Source: Varroa destructor
Taxonomy: Eukaryota; Arthropoda; Arachnida; Mesostigmata; Varroidae
NCBI RefSeq assembly: GCF_002443255.2
Contig: NW_019211456.1
Location: 18,895,557-18,959,556 of the forward strand
Direction of reading: 5' to 3'
Length of the DNA stretch: 64,000 bases
Shown piece by piece: positions 49,111-63,120 of the stretch. Each line of letters starts with the position of its first letter. The stretch's first letter is position 1. The position numbers and the translations under genes were made by a program. The notes beneath the pieces were generated by a model. It did no database searches and had not been told where the DNA came from. It saw only the letters and a list, made by a program, of their open reading frames with translations.

Positions 49111-52100
49111 AACAAAATGGCAGAACGTAAATGATATAGTCCGATTGTTGGTGGCCAAACCCATTCATTCACTTACTCACCCATTCTTCTGATGATATTT
49201 TGGTGATTTTGACTGCTGAGGTCGGCCGGGGATTGCGTGCACTCGCACCGTTCAATAAATGCAACGAAGTCTGTTCATAGTGCGTTTTTACTGAGCCTAT
49301 TGACGTTTGATATTTGATGATTTTTCATGTTTGGCTAGTAAATTTTTGCTAGGGGAAGACACGAAGCAACGTTACATCCGGTCCTTTATGGCTATGTTAC
49401 AATGCTATAAAGTACAACTGAAGTTTGCTTCAACGGTGATCATAGGTAGACGCGAGCTGCTAGCGTGCTTTTTACTACTTCAGACCTTGTCTATTCCTTT
49501 TTTAGGCGAAAGAAATATTGTAAGGGTTGAATAGCCATGTGACGGGAATTGTGTTTACCTCTTTATCCCCGTATATTGTAAAAAAACATCTATATATACA
49601 TCACGGAGCATTTACGTCATGAGACATGGATGAAGGGACGCACAGGGGGTCAAAGTGCTGCAAAAAAAACGCACACCTCGTACATTGCTGTTAAACACAA
49701 AATATAGCAATGAAGCTTTTTAAAAAATATATGATATATGGTGACTATTGTGAAGATGGGTGAAAGTGGTGCAGCGCAAAAGAGACTAGATGTCTCCTTC
49801 TAGCCTCTGGCGTTGCCGCCCGTCGTTTGAAAGCTGACGCGCATTAAGTGTGAGCAGGCCGTGGTAGTAGCTGGGCCGGCGAAATCGAAACAGCGACGAG
49901 CCCGAGTAGACTTGAAGTAACGGCATTCAATGGAACAGCCCAGATCTATACGCACTCACTTACGGGACAGAGGCTGACGGACAAAGAGGTCTTCATTCAA
50001 ACCGTCATTCTCGCTTCTGCTAATGGCATTTATGGAAAGAAATCGAAAACAGAAAAGATCAGTAGCAGCAAAGAATCTAAAGGAAAGACAGCTTCTAGAT
50101 AGTATGATATGGCAACTAGGGCAAGCTAGTAAACACTTACCCAGTTACCCATTTATCGGAATTGAGTGTCGCGTTCTGACCATGTAACTTTCCCTTTTTG
50201 CTTCTTTTGGGACGTCGATTGCCAAGCGATGATGCAGTGATTTCTCTCGTAGAAAATATAGAAACTCATTCGATAAAATATAGAAATTCAGATATTCTAG
50301 TAAGGCGAGCGTAGAGAATAGCACTGTTGGAGCAGAGCTGCTATCGTGCCCACATCAACCCCAAGGGGCGGGTTAAGTTTTTGCTATTTTAATGCAACGC
50401 AGTGTACTCTATCGGCGGATGCTGGAGAAGCGTTTATGGCTGTGGGCTTTAGGCCTTGGAGGACTTTCAAAATCGCGTTTAAGGTGGTGGGAAAACGATC
50501 TATAATTGATTTTAGCTCCTGGGATGAATTTTCAGGATTCGAGGGCATTTGCTTACTTCTCTAATTAGGTACATTTCTAGCCTTCCTGAATTAGCTAGGG
50601 TGATTAAGATTCAAGCACTTTACCACAAACGTATAACGATAATTATTGCTAGCAGCTACGAGGGCTTAAACTGCTTAAACTAGTAAATCTGAGCGCCGTC
50701 AAGATATCAGGAAATTTCGGCGACGTTTCCTCTAGTAAGTACAGTTTGTATTGTACGGTTAGATATATATATTGAATTTTGCTATACGAAAGCCCGCCGA
50801 CCCGATACTATCGCCCTACAGAACTTTATCCGAACGATGCGCTTCAAGTTAATTTTGTGTGAATGTAACACATAGCTAGCCAGCTAGAACAGTGGAACAT
50901 CGCTGACAGATACGATTCATAGTACGTGCACTAGTGAAAGAGAAATCACGAGTAAGAAGACGCGCGCGACTAGGCCGCCACATGTGGCAGCCATGTGAGG
51001 AAGGCCCGGCACTGCGGCGGAACGCCTCAGGATGCAGTGTTCACACTAAGTATTTGTCCTTTCCGCGTGTCTGTTCCTCTGCATGCAACGCGCATAAGCC
51101 TCATTTAGGCTTCGTCGAGCTTAGATTCCACTCAGGTAAAATTCGATCATGGACTAGACAATTCCCGTTGACTGAACCACGTCACTGCTTTATATATAGA
51201 TGCAAGGCTACCTCAATTGTGTGCTGGGTAAAATACTTGGCATTTCTACTATTTAACTATGTCTTCTAGGCGTATACCGAGCTGCGAGCTTGCGGCTGGT
51301 CATGTTTCTGGATACTCGTCTCCCATGACGAATTTGTTGTTATATGGAGCAACAGATAGCGAAATTTTCAAATGGGTCGTAAATAGTTTATTCAGCGATA
51401 GATAGAATTGTTTAGCCTAACTTAATTTGCAAACTGTGATCTGCTTAGGTTTCATTTTGTCCATAGCCGAACGTCCGTAGCATCAGGCTGTTACTATTAT
51501 TGAATTTTTTTTTTGATCGACGTTCTACCGTCACCTTAAAGTATTGTCAGCAGCTTTTCGATCCTCACAATGATGCCATCAGCATGCCTGTTAGGTTATG
51601 CGAAATAGTTCCACACATGCGCTGAGGACGAGAAAAGGCTTTATTGAGCCTTGAAGGAACGCTTCGGAAAAGTTCTGTTTGGTTGATTAGCTGGAAAATT
51701 GCTTCAGTATCGATTCGTTTTTTAGTAGAATTAGACTTAATACCCATTTAGGCTAGTCCAACGAACTATGCTTGCGTTTAAGTGATACGACTAGCATGGG
51801 TCGCCATGCGAAATACGGAAACAGTGCGTCGTATATCGTAATGATCTATTGCTTATAGTAGTAATATCGAGCGTGAAAATAAAAATAACAGCCAGTGTGT
51901 ATTGTCTTCATCACGCTTCACTAAAAGTTATTAATAGCCCGATCAGTTCTCACCGTATTGGATTTACTGACCTCTCCGGCTAGTAGTCTTTATCGTATGT
52001 AGATTTGAAATCAACCCATCCTTATAATTCCGACATTACCAGAAGACCTATTGTATACGGTTAGCATCGATACGCAAAGTAGCCTTCAGCAAAAAAGGTC

Positions 52101-55100
52101 CATTTTGAACTTCGCCCATATCGACAGCACGTCTCCTCAGGTGCCGCCGACACGTATCATAAAAACGGCTAAAATCTGAGCAAAAGCCGACTTTTATTGG
52201 CGATTAGATAAAATTCTGTCTACTTAGTTATCAAGTGTCACACGTAGAAATATTTTATTGCATATATGACCTAAATCTCAAAGTGAACGTTGAAGAACAA
52301 GGTATTCCAGCACCGTGAACTTTCATTGGTATCGATCCTAGTTAAGTAGAGCAGATATATATATGTCGTCTATACGAATTTTTCTCAAATTGTCAATAAT
52401 TTTCTTGGCTATTTCGTATTCGCCTTTGGCTGTATTTCACCACAAGCGGTTTTTTTATTCAGGCCTAAATCAAATTCAACTCAATGACACCTGCGGTGAA
52501 CTTGTCACAGAATTAACCATAGCTAGCCAATGCAATAGCATATTAACATCAACTTAACACAGCCAATATAAAACACGTATCCAAGACGTACGATGCGGTT
52601 CTCGAGTTCGGGGCTTCAATCTCCCTAGCAAAACAATTTAATGAGGTAAAAATAAGACAACATCATTATCGTGACCCTAACAAAACGCCGGCGCTTGCAA
52701 TATAACGACCAAATTAATGCATATATGATATACATAGTCTTCCATGAATTTCTGTAGAAGATTGTTCGGCCAGGAGGTACGTTATCGGTTACGGCATTAA
52801 TTCCGTAAATAACCTAAATCGCGATTGATTTACTGGGAGGCGATTACATTATGAGAAAATCGAATTCTTCACTTTAGATAAAGTAACGTGCCCAATGTGA
52901 TTTGCAGAGGGGAGATCCCCAAGTCAACAAGTATCGAAGTTAGGTGGTTATACACCTGCCTCAATGCGAGGATCACCCAGCCTTATAGTGACTAAAGGGT
53001 CTTAGCGCGATATAGTTGACAATCAAGTCCCAATCCTCAATGTACTAATCCTGTTAGCAACATCTGTGTCAGGCCCCATGACATCAACCGAGTTACCAAA
53101 GTTGATGGAAAAATTGCGTGGTACGGTAAGAGCTTTGGGCAAACGTTTATGAAACGGTACGTTGCGTAAGCCTATTCGACAACCCATTCAATATCTCACG
53201 AACAGTAATTATACCTTGTAATAGGTTCCATAACACTAACGGCTTATCCAAGTATAAATCCGTCCGTGATTTCGACGACAAGGCTCCATGCAATAATCTA
53301 TAGCGTCATAATTGTCACAGGTTATCATTCACTAATCAAATTAACCCTTGGCCGAAGTTGTGACGGATAGCAGAAGCACTATGCGAAGTTACAGTAATGT
53401 TATCTCAAGATAATTGCCCTTCTAATAAATAATAGCAGAAGATTCGCTCCGGGCATTCTTCCCGCACTCGAAACTAAAAGCAGTTGCACTTTTCCAAAGG
53501 CTGCCTTCATCCCTAACGCTTCGCAGCACTTATCGACCATTATTCCACCGCTGACATACCACGCGCCGCACCGACTTCCGCTACTCGACACAGGGCCACC
53601 GGAAGTCTACTTCGCAGAATACGTTTACATTGTGACTGATTTGCTTATATATGAATTTCTGCCTTCCATTTCTATAGACAGGACGTCGCTCTTTGCAGCT
53701 TCCCGACGCTCACTATGACGCTTTGATAGAAAGACTTTGCTGACAACAATAATCCCCATGAACGCTTTTGAGGGGAACACAAGCAAGCAATTAAACTTTT
53801 TACTAGCTTCGTTAGAGCCCGCACCGAATATCTGTAACAGTTGCAGGAAGCGCGACGATGAGCAGCTAGGAGCTTTTGTCCGCGTGGGCATTGGCTATAG
53901 CAAAATGGGCAGAGATTCGGACTAATACAAGCGATGCATTTGTTACTTCTAGCGTGCAACGCGTCCATTAACCCGTACCGTGCACTAGTATCTATGTGTT
54001 GCTCGATTTTTGTTTTTTAATAGGATTAGCAAATGTCAAATGGGTCGCATTGTTCATGTGCGAAGACAAAATACTTGTACAACTTTTGTGCATCGTGATA
54101 TAACTCTATAGGGGTCGATAGTTTGTACTAGCTTGTATATTGATCTATTTGTAGCGGCGCAGACCGGTGTGACCTTGTGCATTTATTATACAACAGTTGA
54201 AACTCTAAGTCGTTACGGAGTGTTGGCCTCCACTAGCTTGTGTGGCGTCATTCAGTTACAAAGTAGTAAGTACTAAGCTAGTTAATGAGGTATGCTACTA
54301 TGTACTACATATAGAGCTCAACTTACCAGCCCGTTCGATGTTAAAGTTTCCAGTATTAAGAAATACTCTCAATGTCTTTTGGTGTACCCTGTCACCATTT
54401 TCGACTGAGCTGTAAAAATCAATGGAATCTTGTCCAACTTATATGCCAACAAATAGAGGTCCCATATCGGCTGTGTCAGCAAAAGCCAGTGAGCAGTAAA
54501 GAATATGAGCGAGCCAGCCAGCAACGGGCTCCAATACAGGCCCTGAATCGGTTAGTTTATCACATTCTAGTCGTACATTGATTGTTTTAAACGTATGCAA
54601 AACTGAGAAACAATAACACCAAGGGGCCTAGCGGGTTCACTCTTAGCTGTATGTAGTACGAAGCCGACGATAACGTTTTTCTCTATATAATCTTACGTTA
54701 TGCGGGCTATCTATAGCTGTTACGTCCTTTTCGGCTCCATTCGAGTCGTTACTCAATACTGTTACAATGACATAATAATGTACGGAACGGACTTCGGAAA
54801 GTTTGCACAGAAGACAAGGCTATTAAAATGGCGCCAACGACAACGTTCGAACGGATCAAAACACTACCATATACCAGTGAGACGACTATTCTCCAACGCG
54901 CGCGTCCAGATAGTAACCCACTACAACAGTGCATATATCTGACAATCGAAATAACATCGAGCAGCGACAGTAATTACAATGTGATCCAGTCTAGCTGCAA
55001 TACGCAATGTATCCTTTAATGTAACGCCCACAGTTGATAGTGGTTCTTCGATTTGTGGGTTTGTCAGTGTATTGGCGTTCGGTGCCCGATGGCCACTTGC

Positions 55101-57600
55101 TAAAGGAGGGCTTTGATATACAATGCAAACGTCTCTAGAAACTATTACTACCATTACTGTTATTGCTATTGGTGTTCACACCATTCGTTATGATAATTAG
55201 GATGATAGCAAACGTACGAGCGAGCAGAAATGAACGGCTAGCAGTGACGATCATTTGGCATTGAGTTCGGGCTATGTGTCCGTTTCCATAAGTATATGTC
55301 TAGATTGACGTCGCTGGAACGGATCTGTAATGTTCTGGCCAATTCTGGAGAACAGTTATCTAGTGAACTACATCGTAAATATATGGAACCGGCAAATATT
55401 ATGCAGATATATAATGATGACTAATCATTAGCTGTTCTTCCCTCGACGACAGATCATCGAAAAGAAACAATGTATTGTGGTCGATTGCCGTATGCTCGCT
55501 GAGCCAATTTTCTAGTCTTCGCCCGAACGTATTAGACAGATAGCTAGTTAGTCGTTAAGAAGCAGACTTCTCTCAGAACTTCGGTAATGTGTAATGTTGG
55601 AGCGCGGCTAAAAAAAGTTCCACTCTAAAAGTTCTCTAGCCCAACGATCAGCCGATGTATTATCTACCTCCACTATCTATGTTTACAATATGGCGCTACC
55701 TAATGATCATGGTATCATAATATATGTGATATTTTTTTTCTGGCAGCTGCGTGCATTACCGTAAGAAACGTTGTTCTCAATGCATCTGGTCATGAAAATG
55801 AGATGAATGCTAAGCTAAACAAATCGAATTTCGAATAGCGCATTATATGCGAAAATGATCAACACAATAGATTCAGTCACGGCCATTACCGAAAATCATC
55901 AATCATAATCCACCATCTATTCGTACCTAGTCCTAGCCCGGCTACGTGCGAGAAGTGTTTCATTTCTATGCTGTTTATATGCAACAATTATAGTAGTAGT
56001 TCTAACTGGAAATTCTGCACTCGATTCGCTTTCACTGCCTCTATGCGCTGATCAGATCTCAGCTGGGTCAACCTCATAGCGATGAGTGGTGAGGCCGCTG
56101 TGTTCATAGTCGCAACATGTCGGAAGAGATTACTTGTTTCATTAACTATAATAAAAAGTTCGTTTTTTACACACGCACGCACATTGTGATTGAATAACAC
56201 AGGTTTGAAAAATGAGCGAGATCGGTGTTGGTCAACGTTGTTGCATGACGAACCACACGGCTGACGCTGTGGATCGGATCTGCTATGGAAAGGTGACAAC
56301 ATAGCAGACCACATAAACACTATAAACCATTAAAGAGATAGTCGGATATAGACTTGTTTTGCTTTCTGCAGCTACAAGATTTTATCGTTCATCTCCGACT
56401 TGTCCGTCTATTTCACTACGTTTTTCTGTAGGGTCCACTTCGAATGCATCTACTTACATAAATTAAACAAAACGACGTTAATATTTCGATTATTATTTCT
56501 AGGTAGGTACGTGGTATAATAGTAGATACAATACAATGCATACATGAGGCGCTCAAATCAGAACGATAAATAACGTTACTGTCTTATTCCTTTCTTTTTT
56601 CATGTATTCGGTCCGATTTACGGCTTTTGCTTTTCTATCTCGATCGGATGATCTGGTCTGCCCTAGCTGGTTTCAAGCAGTCTCCTCACCGCTGTACCAA
56701 AATACTTTTACAACAGTGCCAAAAAGCTTTGTCGCAAAAAAATTCGCTTCCGTTTTAATTTGTCTCGTCTTGATCTCTTCGATTGGTTCGCGACGAAATC
56801 CACCACTGGACGCAGCCACCAGTAACCTGCTGAGTAGAAGATCTTCGACGCAGATAGGCTTGAATTATTTAAAATGACGCCAAATCGATCGGTGTCAGAT
56901 CAATAATTATAGGTAAATCAGTTTTTTGTCAGTGTTTTTCGACTGTCGCTGGATAAATTGTCCCGCCTGTTCTTGCCCCCGTTGCATAAGCAACAGCCTG
57001 GTGAAACGTTGATGAACTTAACGACGAAGATCTTCTCGCTTTTCGCTTACGTTAGCTGCTCAGTAAATTCAAATAGAACTAAATTGGGCTAGCTATTACG
57101 ATCATCGACGTTTTGGGTTACCCCATTCTTCGATATACTGAGTCGACATTATTTAGTTGTGGAAAAAATTGACCTCATGTTTAGTATCGTCGACTAATAA
57201 TAGCAACATATAATAGATACAAGAAAGTCTACTGGCTTGCTGTACATAATTCCATAAATGATCATATTCCATCCAATATTTTCTATCCAGACTGAGCGGC
57301 ACGACATTGTATCGAATGATAGGATACAAACAAGCAATTGTTGCTTGCATACCTAGTGACTCTTCTACATGGGCAACTCCAACGGCCCATAATTCCATAC
57401 TTGCGGAGACGTAATCAAATTTATAGAAGTAAGGAGTGGTTTTTCAGCTCTACTAATGATAAGGGCAAAATCGATTGCTTCCTCGGGGCCTGCTAATACA
57501 TTTATCCATATACTATTTCCCTGTGTTTGCATAACAATACTTTGGTCTCATAATATCCAAAAGTGCCTATCCCGTACCGTTATTTCGTGTTTGTTGTCGT
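49111..57600. other. No confident gene
   Basis: Short frames only. An ATG-less open stretch of 106 codons (53,398-53,718, plus) and a minus-strand frame of 81 codons (57,153-57,398, MELWAVGVAHVEESLG...) look the most protein-like but have no identified family or splice sites. Confidence 0.35.
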
Positions 57601-57612
57601 ATTTGAAATAGC

Positions 57613-58056
57613 ATGGTGATGCTAACCAGAACTATGCCAACAGCACAGTCTGATTATTTGTTCCGTATCATTTCGTACGTACACATGTTGACGGATGATA
57701 ATTTCATACGTTTCGAATTTTTTCAGTCTAGAATATTGGAACTTGTTTTCCAAGTCAACATAACGCTCGGGCAAATTCGTACTCGTCGCATGTGCCAATT
57801 GCATAGGCGATGTATCAAGCCATCGGTTGCAAGTCAAAGCAATCAAACTTACCAACAGGATAACAACTTGGTACTACTGTTTCATGGTGAATGGGAAAAG
57901 ACGAGACGGCAAGGGATAGAAAATGATCAACTCTATAAGACGTCGTTGAAACAGCGGACGACGATTTCATTATCAATTTCGAAATTATTCCCGTCTCTTG
58001 CCTGCGCCGCGCATTCATACACCAGCGAATATTGGAAAAGAAAAATCGAAACGTAA
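57613..58056 (+). other. Longest unexplained open frame (147 codons), probably not a gene
   Basis: The frame starts with ATG (MVMLTRTMPTAQSDYL...) and has no recognised domain, no low-complexity run and mixed composition. A second frame overlaps its end (about 57,998-58,222) and is rich in Ser and Asn (NSANDSCSDSSANSSVASD), reflecting an imperfect GCA/GCG-type triplet tract. Either could be part of an exon; neither has good splice sites that I can see. Confidence 0.12.
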
Positions 58057-61000
58057 CAACAGCGCGAACGATAGTTGCAGCGACAGCAGCGCCAACAGTA
58101 GCGTAGCATCTGATGTAACTGAGAAAAAGCTCTATAGGAGAAAAAACCAGTACGGAAGTGGCGCGAGCGAAATTCAGAGATCCAATATCGCTAACTATAT
58201 GCCTCGCCGCATGGTCGCCTGATTATGTAAGTGTCTCGATGAATGTTATCGTATACATTCATATTATGCTGCATCGCCATCGTCAGCAGTGACAACGTCA
58301 GCATTCGGCAGTAGGCTATTGGCAGCAACGATTCGATCAGAAATCGCTAGGAATTGTGTATTTCTTAGCATGCAATACCAGGTTTCAATGTTCACGCTTC
58401 GTTCCGATTGCCGCCGCTGCCAGCCAACATTGTGACAGTTCGACGCCATACTTCAGCCCGCTCAAACGTTGACAGCGGCAAACCTCAACTTTTCCCTGGC
58501 ACACAATCGATTTTATCCATAGACGATGATAACAGCAACAACAACAGCTGTAATAGCAGCAGTGCCACTGGGATCGTCTAAGACAACGTCTCAATTTCGT
58601 TAGATCATTGTTGCATCGACTGCGGCCGATGCGACTGCAGCGAAAGAGTCACTAGCATCACCAAACCGTTTCTTGCCGTTCGTCGTGCCTCTGCGTTTAA
58701 GTGAAGCTTGCTTCACTATTTGCCGTCGTCTACGCCAGTAAGAGTAGTCGTTATAGTAATGGAAGTGATTGCCGAATCGGTGACGATCCGTGCGCGGCTA
58801 TCGGACTTCCCTCAGAATTGACTCTAGGATCCGGCCTGATCAACTCGGAGACATCAATGTAGGTCAAAGGAAATTGAAAAACCATTTAAAATCCAACGGA
58901 GATCCTTATTTTTGCGGTTTAACACTGTCATGTTACTATTTCTATTAGAGCAATTTCGAAAATACACTGACAGAAACAAAATATTCCGAACTATAAGTGC
59001 GCCGATGAACTTAGCCATGCGTGAAGGCGATATGATTACTTTGCTTTGAAGCACAACAGGAAAATGTTATTTTGTTTGCAGGACAGTCACGAACCGTTCA
59101 CATAAACCTAATCTATTTAGTAAGACTGCGACTATGTAGTTTAAATGATTTATAGATTTGCCTCTATAAATAAATATAAGTGACAAATAAGAACCACTGA
59201 AAGCCACGTCGCGTTCTAGCGTGGTGTAATCAGCACTAGACTATTCATGTGACTATAGCTAACAGATAATATCTTAAACTGCACACGACAGCTTCTTCTC
59301 GTATCCTTAGGCCACATCAGGTTGCCGCAGGAGATAATTTGTGAGCTTTTCATGTACGTATCGTATACTGATTCAATAAAACATCTTATCTTTAAAAACA
59401 TCCATATCAAAGTCTATGCTGTCAATGCGAAAATGTACACAAGAGTATATGACAAGCCCAAAGGGCAGCTTTTCATGAATTGTTGAAACGCCATGATAAC
59501 GATCCCCTAATCCTGATCTTGGGCCACCTATGCCAAAATGCACCGTAAGGTATTTTTGCCACCGAAATCCCGGTCTCGACTATTGCTTTGGGCGAAAACT
59601 TATTCAAACCAACTTTGTTATGAAAAATTTAGGTGTACTTACCTTTCCTTCCCTAAATTACAGGGCCCATGAGACCGTAATAGCAGTCACTGCTGCGTGA
59701 AAATCTGACCGACTTATGAGAATGCCAATTCTTGAAGGTTCTAAGCGTTACATACGACATAAACAGTACGTTTTTCTTGGTCTAGCACATGTTCCCTCAG
59801 TACAGAACACAGGCTTAATGAGGGGTTAAGTCATGATCCTACTAGTGCAGAAGAATTTCACATAAAAAATTTCCTAGCGTTGTAAAACGTATATAAAAAC
59901 GCATAACAGAGTATGATGATGTATTTTAATTAATGGAGTAAAGCGATGCGAAAGCCCTTGGCCAAATATACTCAGGTCACGACAAGATAAATTTTCAGCA
60001 AAGCAGATCGCTTCTCTGATAGGACTTGAGCAGAGATTCAAAGTGGCGAAAACATTCAACCACAAGCTACTGCTGAAAGATGCAGAGTAATCAACCCCTT
60101 GTTTTCCTGGTGTGCGAACCGTAACGTCCGCCACTGATCTGCAGTATATTTTTGTCCTTTTTTTTTTTTTACAAAATAAGGTGTGTAAGTAAGCGTTTTA
60201 TAAAAGCAGTGCCTTCTAGGACATACTGAAGCAGGCGCTTTTCATTAGCAAGACAGAGTAGACACGCCTATTTAACACTTAACATTTAATATGGAATCAC
60301 ACGTTGCATCATGGTGTCTTCGAAAACAACAATTTTTGAGAAATAGAACAGAGCTACTAACCATCGTAGTGGCATTTAGGAACCTGGCCTATAAACAAGA
60401 CGAAAAGCGCAGCTTTTTAGAGATAGAGCATAATTAAAACATACGAATAAATAAGCTCGATGTCACGTCAATAGAAATGAGTTTTGTTGATGAAAACTGT
60501 TCTAAGAGCAGTAATATGGCGCGCATTTTCAAACACATGATAGGACATCTCTTAATCGCAAAAAAACTTCGACATGATCTGTAAATATCAACGCTCGAGA
60601 GACTCCGCAAAATGAGGTTATTCTGGCTCAGAGTTTAACTTGGCCTGTGTCACATAGAGAAATAATGATTATTTACGTAAGCATCCCCAAATGGACATTT
60701 GGTATGGCCAGACATTGAAATCATTGCTGTAACTAGAGCCAGACGCGCGGACGTTACGGCCCCACTGGTTCTAACTGTATCATGTATGCGTTACATATCA
60801 GGTTTTGTAATAAACGGCCATTAAGTATAATATCAGGCAGCAGGTCGTCGACTTTAACTTCTGTAATAGGCACTTGATATGCCAAATGTAGGAAGCGCTA
60901 AAAGCGAGCGCATTTCTTTCCCTCCAACGTTCAGCTCAGCTTGCATAGAACAAATAGCCTTTAACATGTTGTTTGATGAGCGGAACTTTTTCGATATTTG

Positions 61001-61428
61001 TCATGCTGATTGGTACCTCTGACGGAGACGAGACATACTAAAATCTTAAGCAGCTAACTGATGGTAATGTTCTATCTTTGTTTGATGGCTGAGTATTGCG
61101 TCCAGTTTTAACAAGGCTATAAATTCTAGCTCCCGCTGATTAGCAAGTCATTATTCCCCGTTTCGCAGGCCCCGGAAGCCTATCCCAAAAATCTTCCGCT
61201 TAGAAAGCCTGAACTAGCAATTGCTACTCGGAGATGAATTTAGTTTCAAAATGTATGTGTCCTTAGGGACGAGTGTAATAGAAAGCTCCTAGAGCTGATG
61301 GTTTAATTCGCTGTCAGAGATATCAACATTAATGTCCTAATTTTTTAGACAGTTTAATTCATGTGAGCTGTAACGCGTCATCTTTCTTTTGCCTATATGA
61401 GTAACGTAACAGATTCGTCTTAGCGGTG

Positions 61429-61458
61429 TCTTCTTCTTCTTCTTCTTCTTCTTCTTCT
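61429..61458. repeat. (TTC)10 microsatellite
   Basis: Ten uninterrupted triplets, a pure pyrimidine tract capable of triplex formation. No coding context. Confidence 0.9.
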
Positions 61459-61678
61459 CATTAAAGGTAGTCTTTGGTGATTACAATTGACTGTGTTGAC
61501 ATGAAACCAAGTATCGAGCAGAATACCGGTTACTGGTGGGATAGTAGGCCGGTTGCAGGACTTGCCTGTTGTTAACGATGTAGGAAGTGATTACGGGTAG
61601 TGAGCGAAGGACGGCGTGATTTTGGCAAATTCACGTCTACTCAGGCTATTAACACTAATCTTTATAAAAAGTTTGAAC

Positions 61679-61745
61679 GTCGTGGTGGAAGAGATGTGAG
61701 GAGTCTACAAACAGGACATCCCGAGTTCGAACTCCTGCTTTGGAC
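61679..61745 (+). other. Weak tRNA-like / B-box-like segment
   Basis: CCCGAGTTCGAACTCC resembles a polymerase III B box, and GTGGTGGAAGAGATGTGAGG some 40 bases upstream faintly recalls an A box. The T stem does not pair fully and there is no acceptor stem, so at most this is an eroded tRNA-derived SINE head. Confidence 0.2.
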
Positions 61746-62068
61746 TGATTTGGTTTATTGACATTGGCTCATCTCGCCGTTGTCAACATTTGATTGACAT
61801 GGACGTCATGACATGTACTTCCTGTTCGCAGAAGACGCTAATAATCTGCAAATAGGATAAATGAGTATGTTGCTAACAAGAAACTGCATGGCTATGCAAT
61901 GCCTGTTGAGGGATAGTTGCATTTAAATATAAATCGTTATAATAATATTTGGTCGAATCTATCCTCAAATCGTAAATTATTGAGTCTCAAACCGTAGGTA
62001 CAAGACATGATAGGACACGATGCAGATATTCACGGAGTGGATGACCGAAAATCTGGATGGCATAGTAA

Positions 62069-62091
62069 TTGCCGCTATCTAGTAGCGGCAA
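62069..62091. repeat. Perfect 9-bp hairpin with 5-nt loop
   Basis: TTGCCGCTA and TAGCGGCAA are exact reverse complements around TCTAG. GC-rich stem in AT-rich surroundings. Confidence 0.8.
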
Positions 62092-62599
62092 CTGAAATAA
62101 CGATTTATATGTTTAGGTGACATTAGCGCTAATATTCTCACCTTAAAATATACAATGGCGTTTTTCTTAACGATTCGGTTCTTCCCTGGCGTGTTTTTGC
62201 ATAAATACCAAATTAAAAATTATCTTAAAATGTTGTTGACACTTTGGTGCGTGTACGGACGCAATCCGCCGTCGGCATTTGCATGTCGGCGATAACCTTT
62301 CCTTCGACGTCACAAACGTTCGGTCGAAGATCCATTCGAGGTTCAAAACCATTATAGTCAGGCTTTCATGTACGAGAAAAATTTTATATATTTGATAGCA
62401 ATGTGAAAGTTCAATGACAAACAATGAGTGACCATTGGGAGATTGATATAATCACATATACTGGCTTGGGTGACCTGCTTCGTTACCTTAATACATATAT
62501 ACGGTCGATGCAGTGACTGTCTGACGCTCTTCATACAAACGACCCGTTCTTGCTGGCGCTATTGCCGAGCGTTTGTGAGCACTAGATTATTTGTACTCT

Positions 62600-63120
62600 G
62601 CCCTGTCCGTATGTGTTGATACTGCTCATACTCCAGTGGCGCTGATCGCGTCTCCGCTGCTGTATATAAGAAATTCCTGCGTTATCCTCTCCGTACATAC
62701 TTTTCGTACGTTTTCTGCAGTGTCGTACCGAAAATACCTTTGGCGTTCAAATCTTCTATGCTGCTATTGATACGCGTATGTATTGATGCTTAATGGCGCG
62801 TCGCTTGTCGCCACGACCACCTTTGCTGCTAATGTCTGCGGCGGTGGCGGTATTATAGAATATAATAATAATTACTAACTGTTGGGTGCCAAGACGAAGC
62901 TGCTACGCCAGCCAATCGAAGCAGACCAGAGTGAACCCTAACGATCGGAAAAGCGCTGGACATCGGCGGCCTCACCGATGAACACAGTCGTCGGTCGCCT
63001 CGCCGCTGTCTAAGAAGACCCCGTCAAGTGTTCGACAAGAAAAAGTCGATGGCCGAAAAATTGCTTTACGAGGGAACTTCGAGGCGTTGGCAGCCCCACT
63101 ACCGCCGTTCCTGTGGATAA
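62600..63120 (+). promoter_or_regulatory. TATA box plus GC-rich block: candidate promoter and first exon
   Basis: TATATAAG at 62663-62670 is followed by several hundred bases of higher G+C. An ATG at 62793 opens 21 codons (MARRLSPRPPLLLMSAAVAV), which look like a signal peptide before a TAG. Further on, about 62,934-63,119 is an open frame without its own early ATG (ALDIGGLTDEHSRRSPRRC...). Together these suggest the start of a spliced gene running out of the window, but no splice pair is convincing. Confidence 0.28.

Larger units (their letters stand above)
58230..62600. other. No gene seen
   Basis: Imperfect CAG/CAA triplets near 58,530-58,570. AT-rich elsewhere, with the TTC microsatellite, the weak tRNA-like segment and a GC hairpin. 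Confidence 0.45.

Noticed and set aside
52908..52990. Possible 5S rRNA-like segment (CGAAGTTAGG...)
   Set aside because: Only a short core resembles 5S rRNA; the flanking conserved helices are absent.
53398..53718. ATG-less open stretch of 106 codons on the plus strand
   Set aside because: No splice signals or homology; frames of this length are expected occasionally in 64 kb read in six frames.
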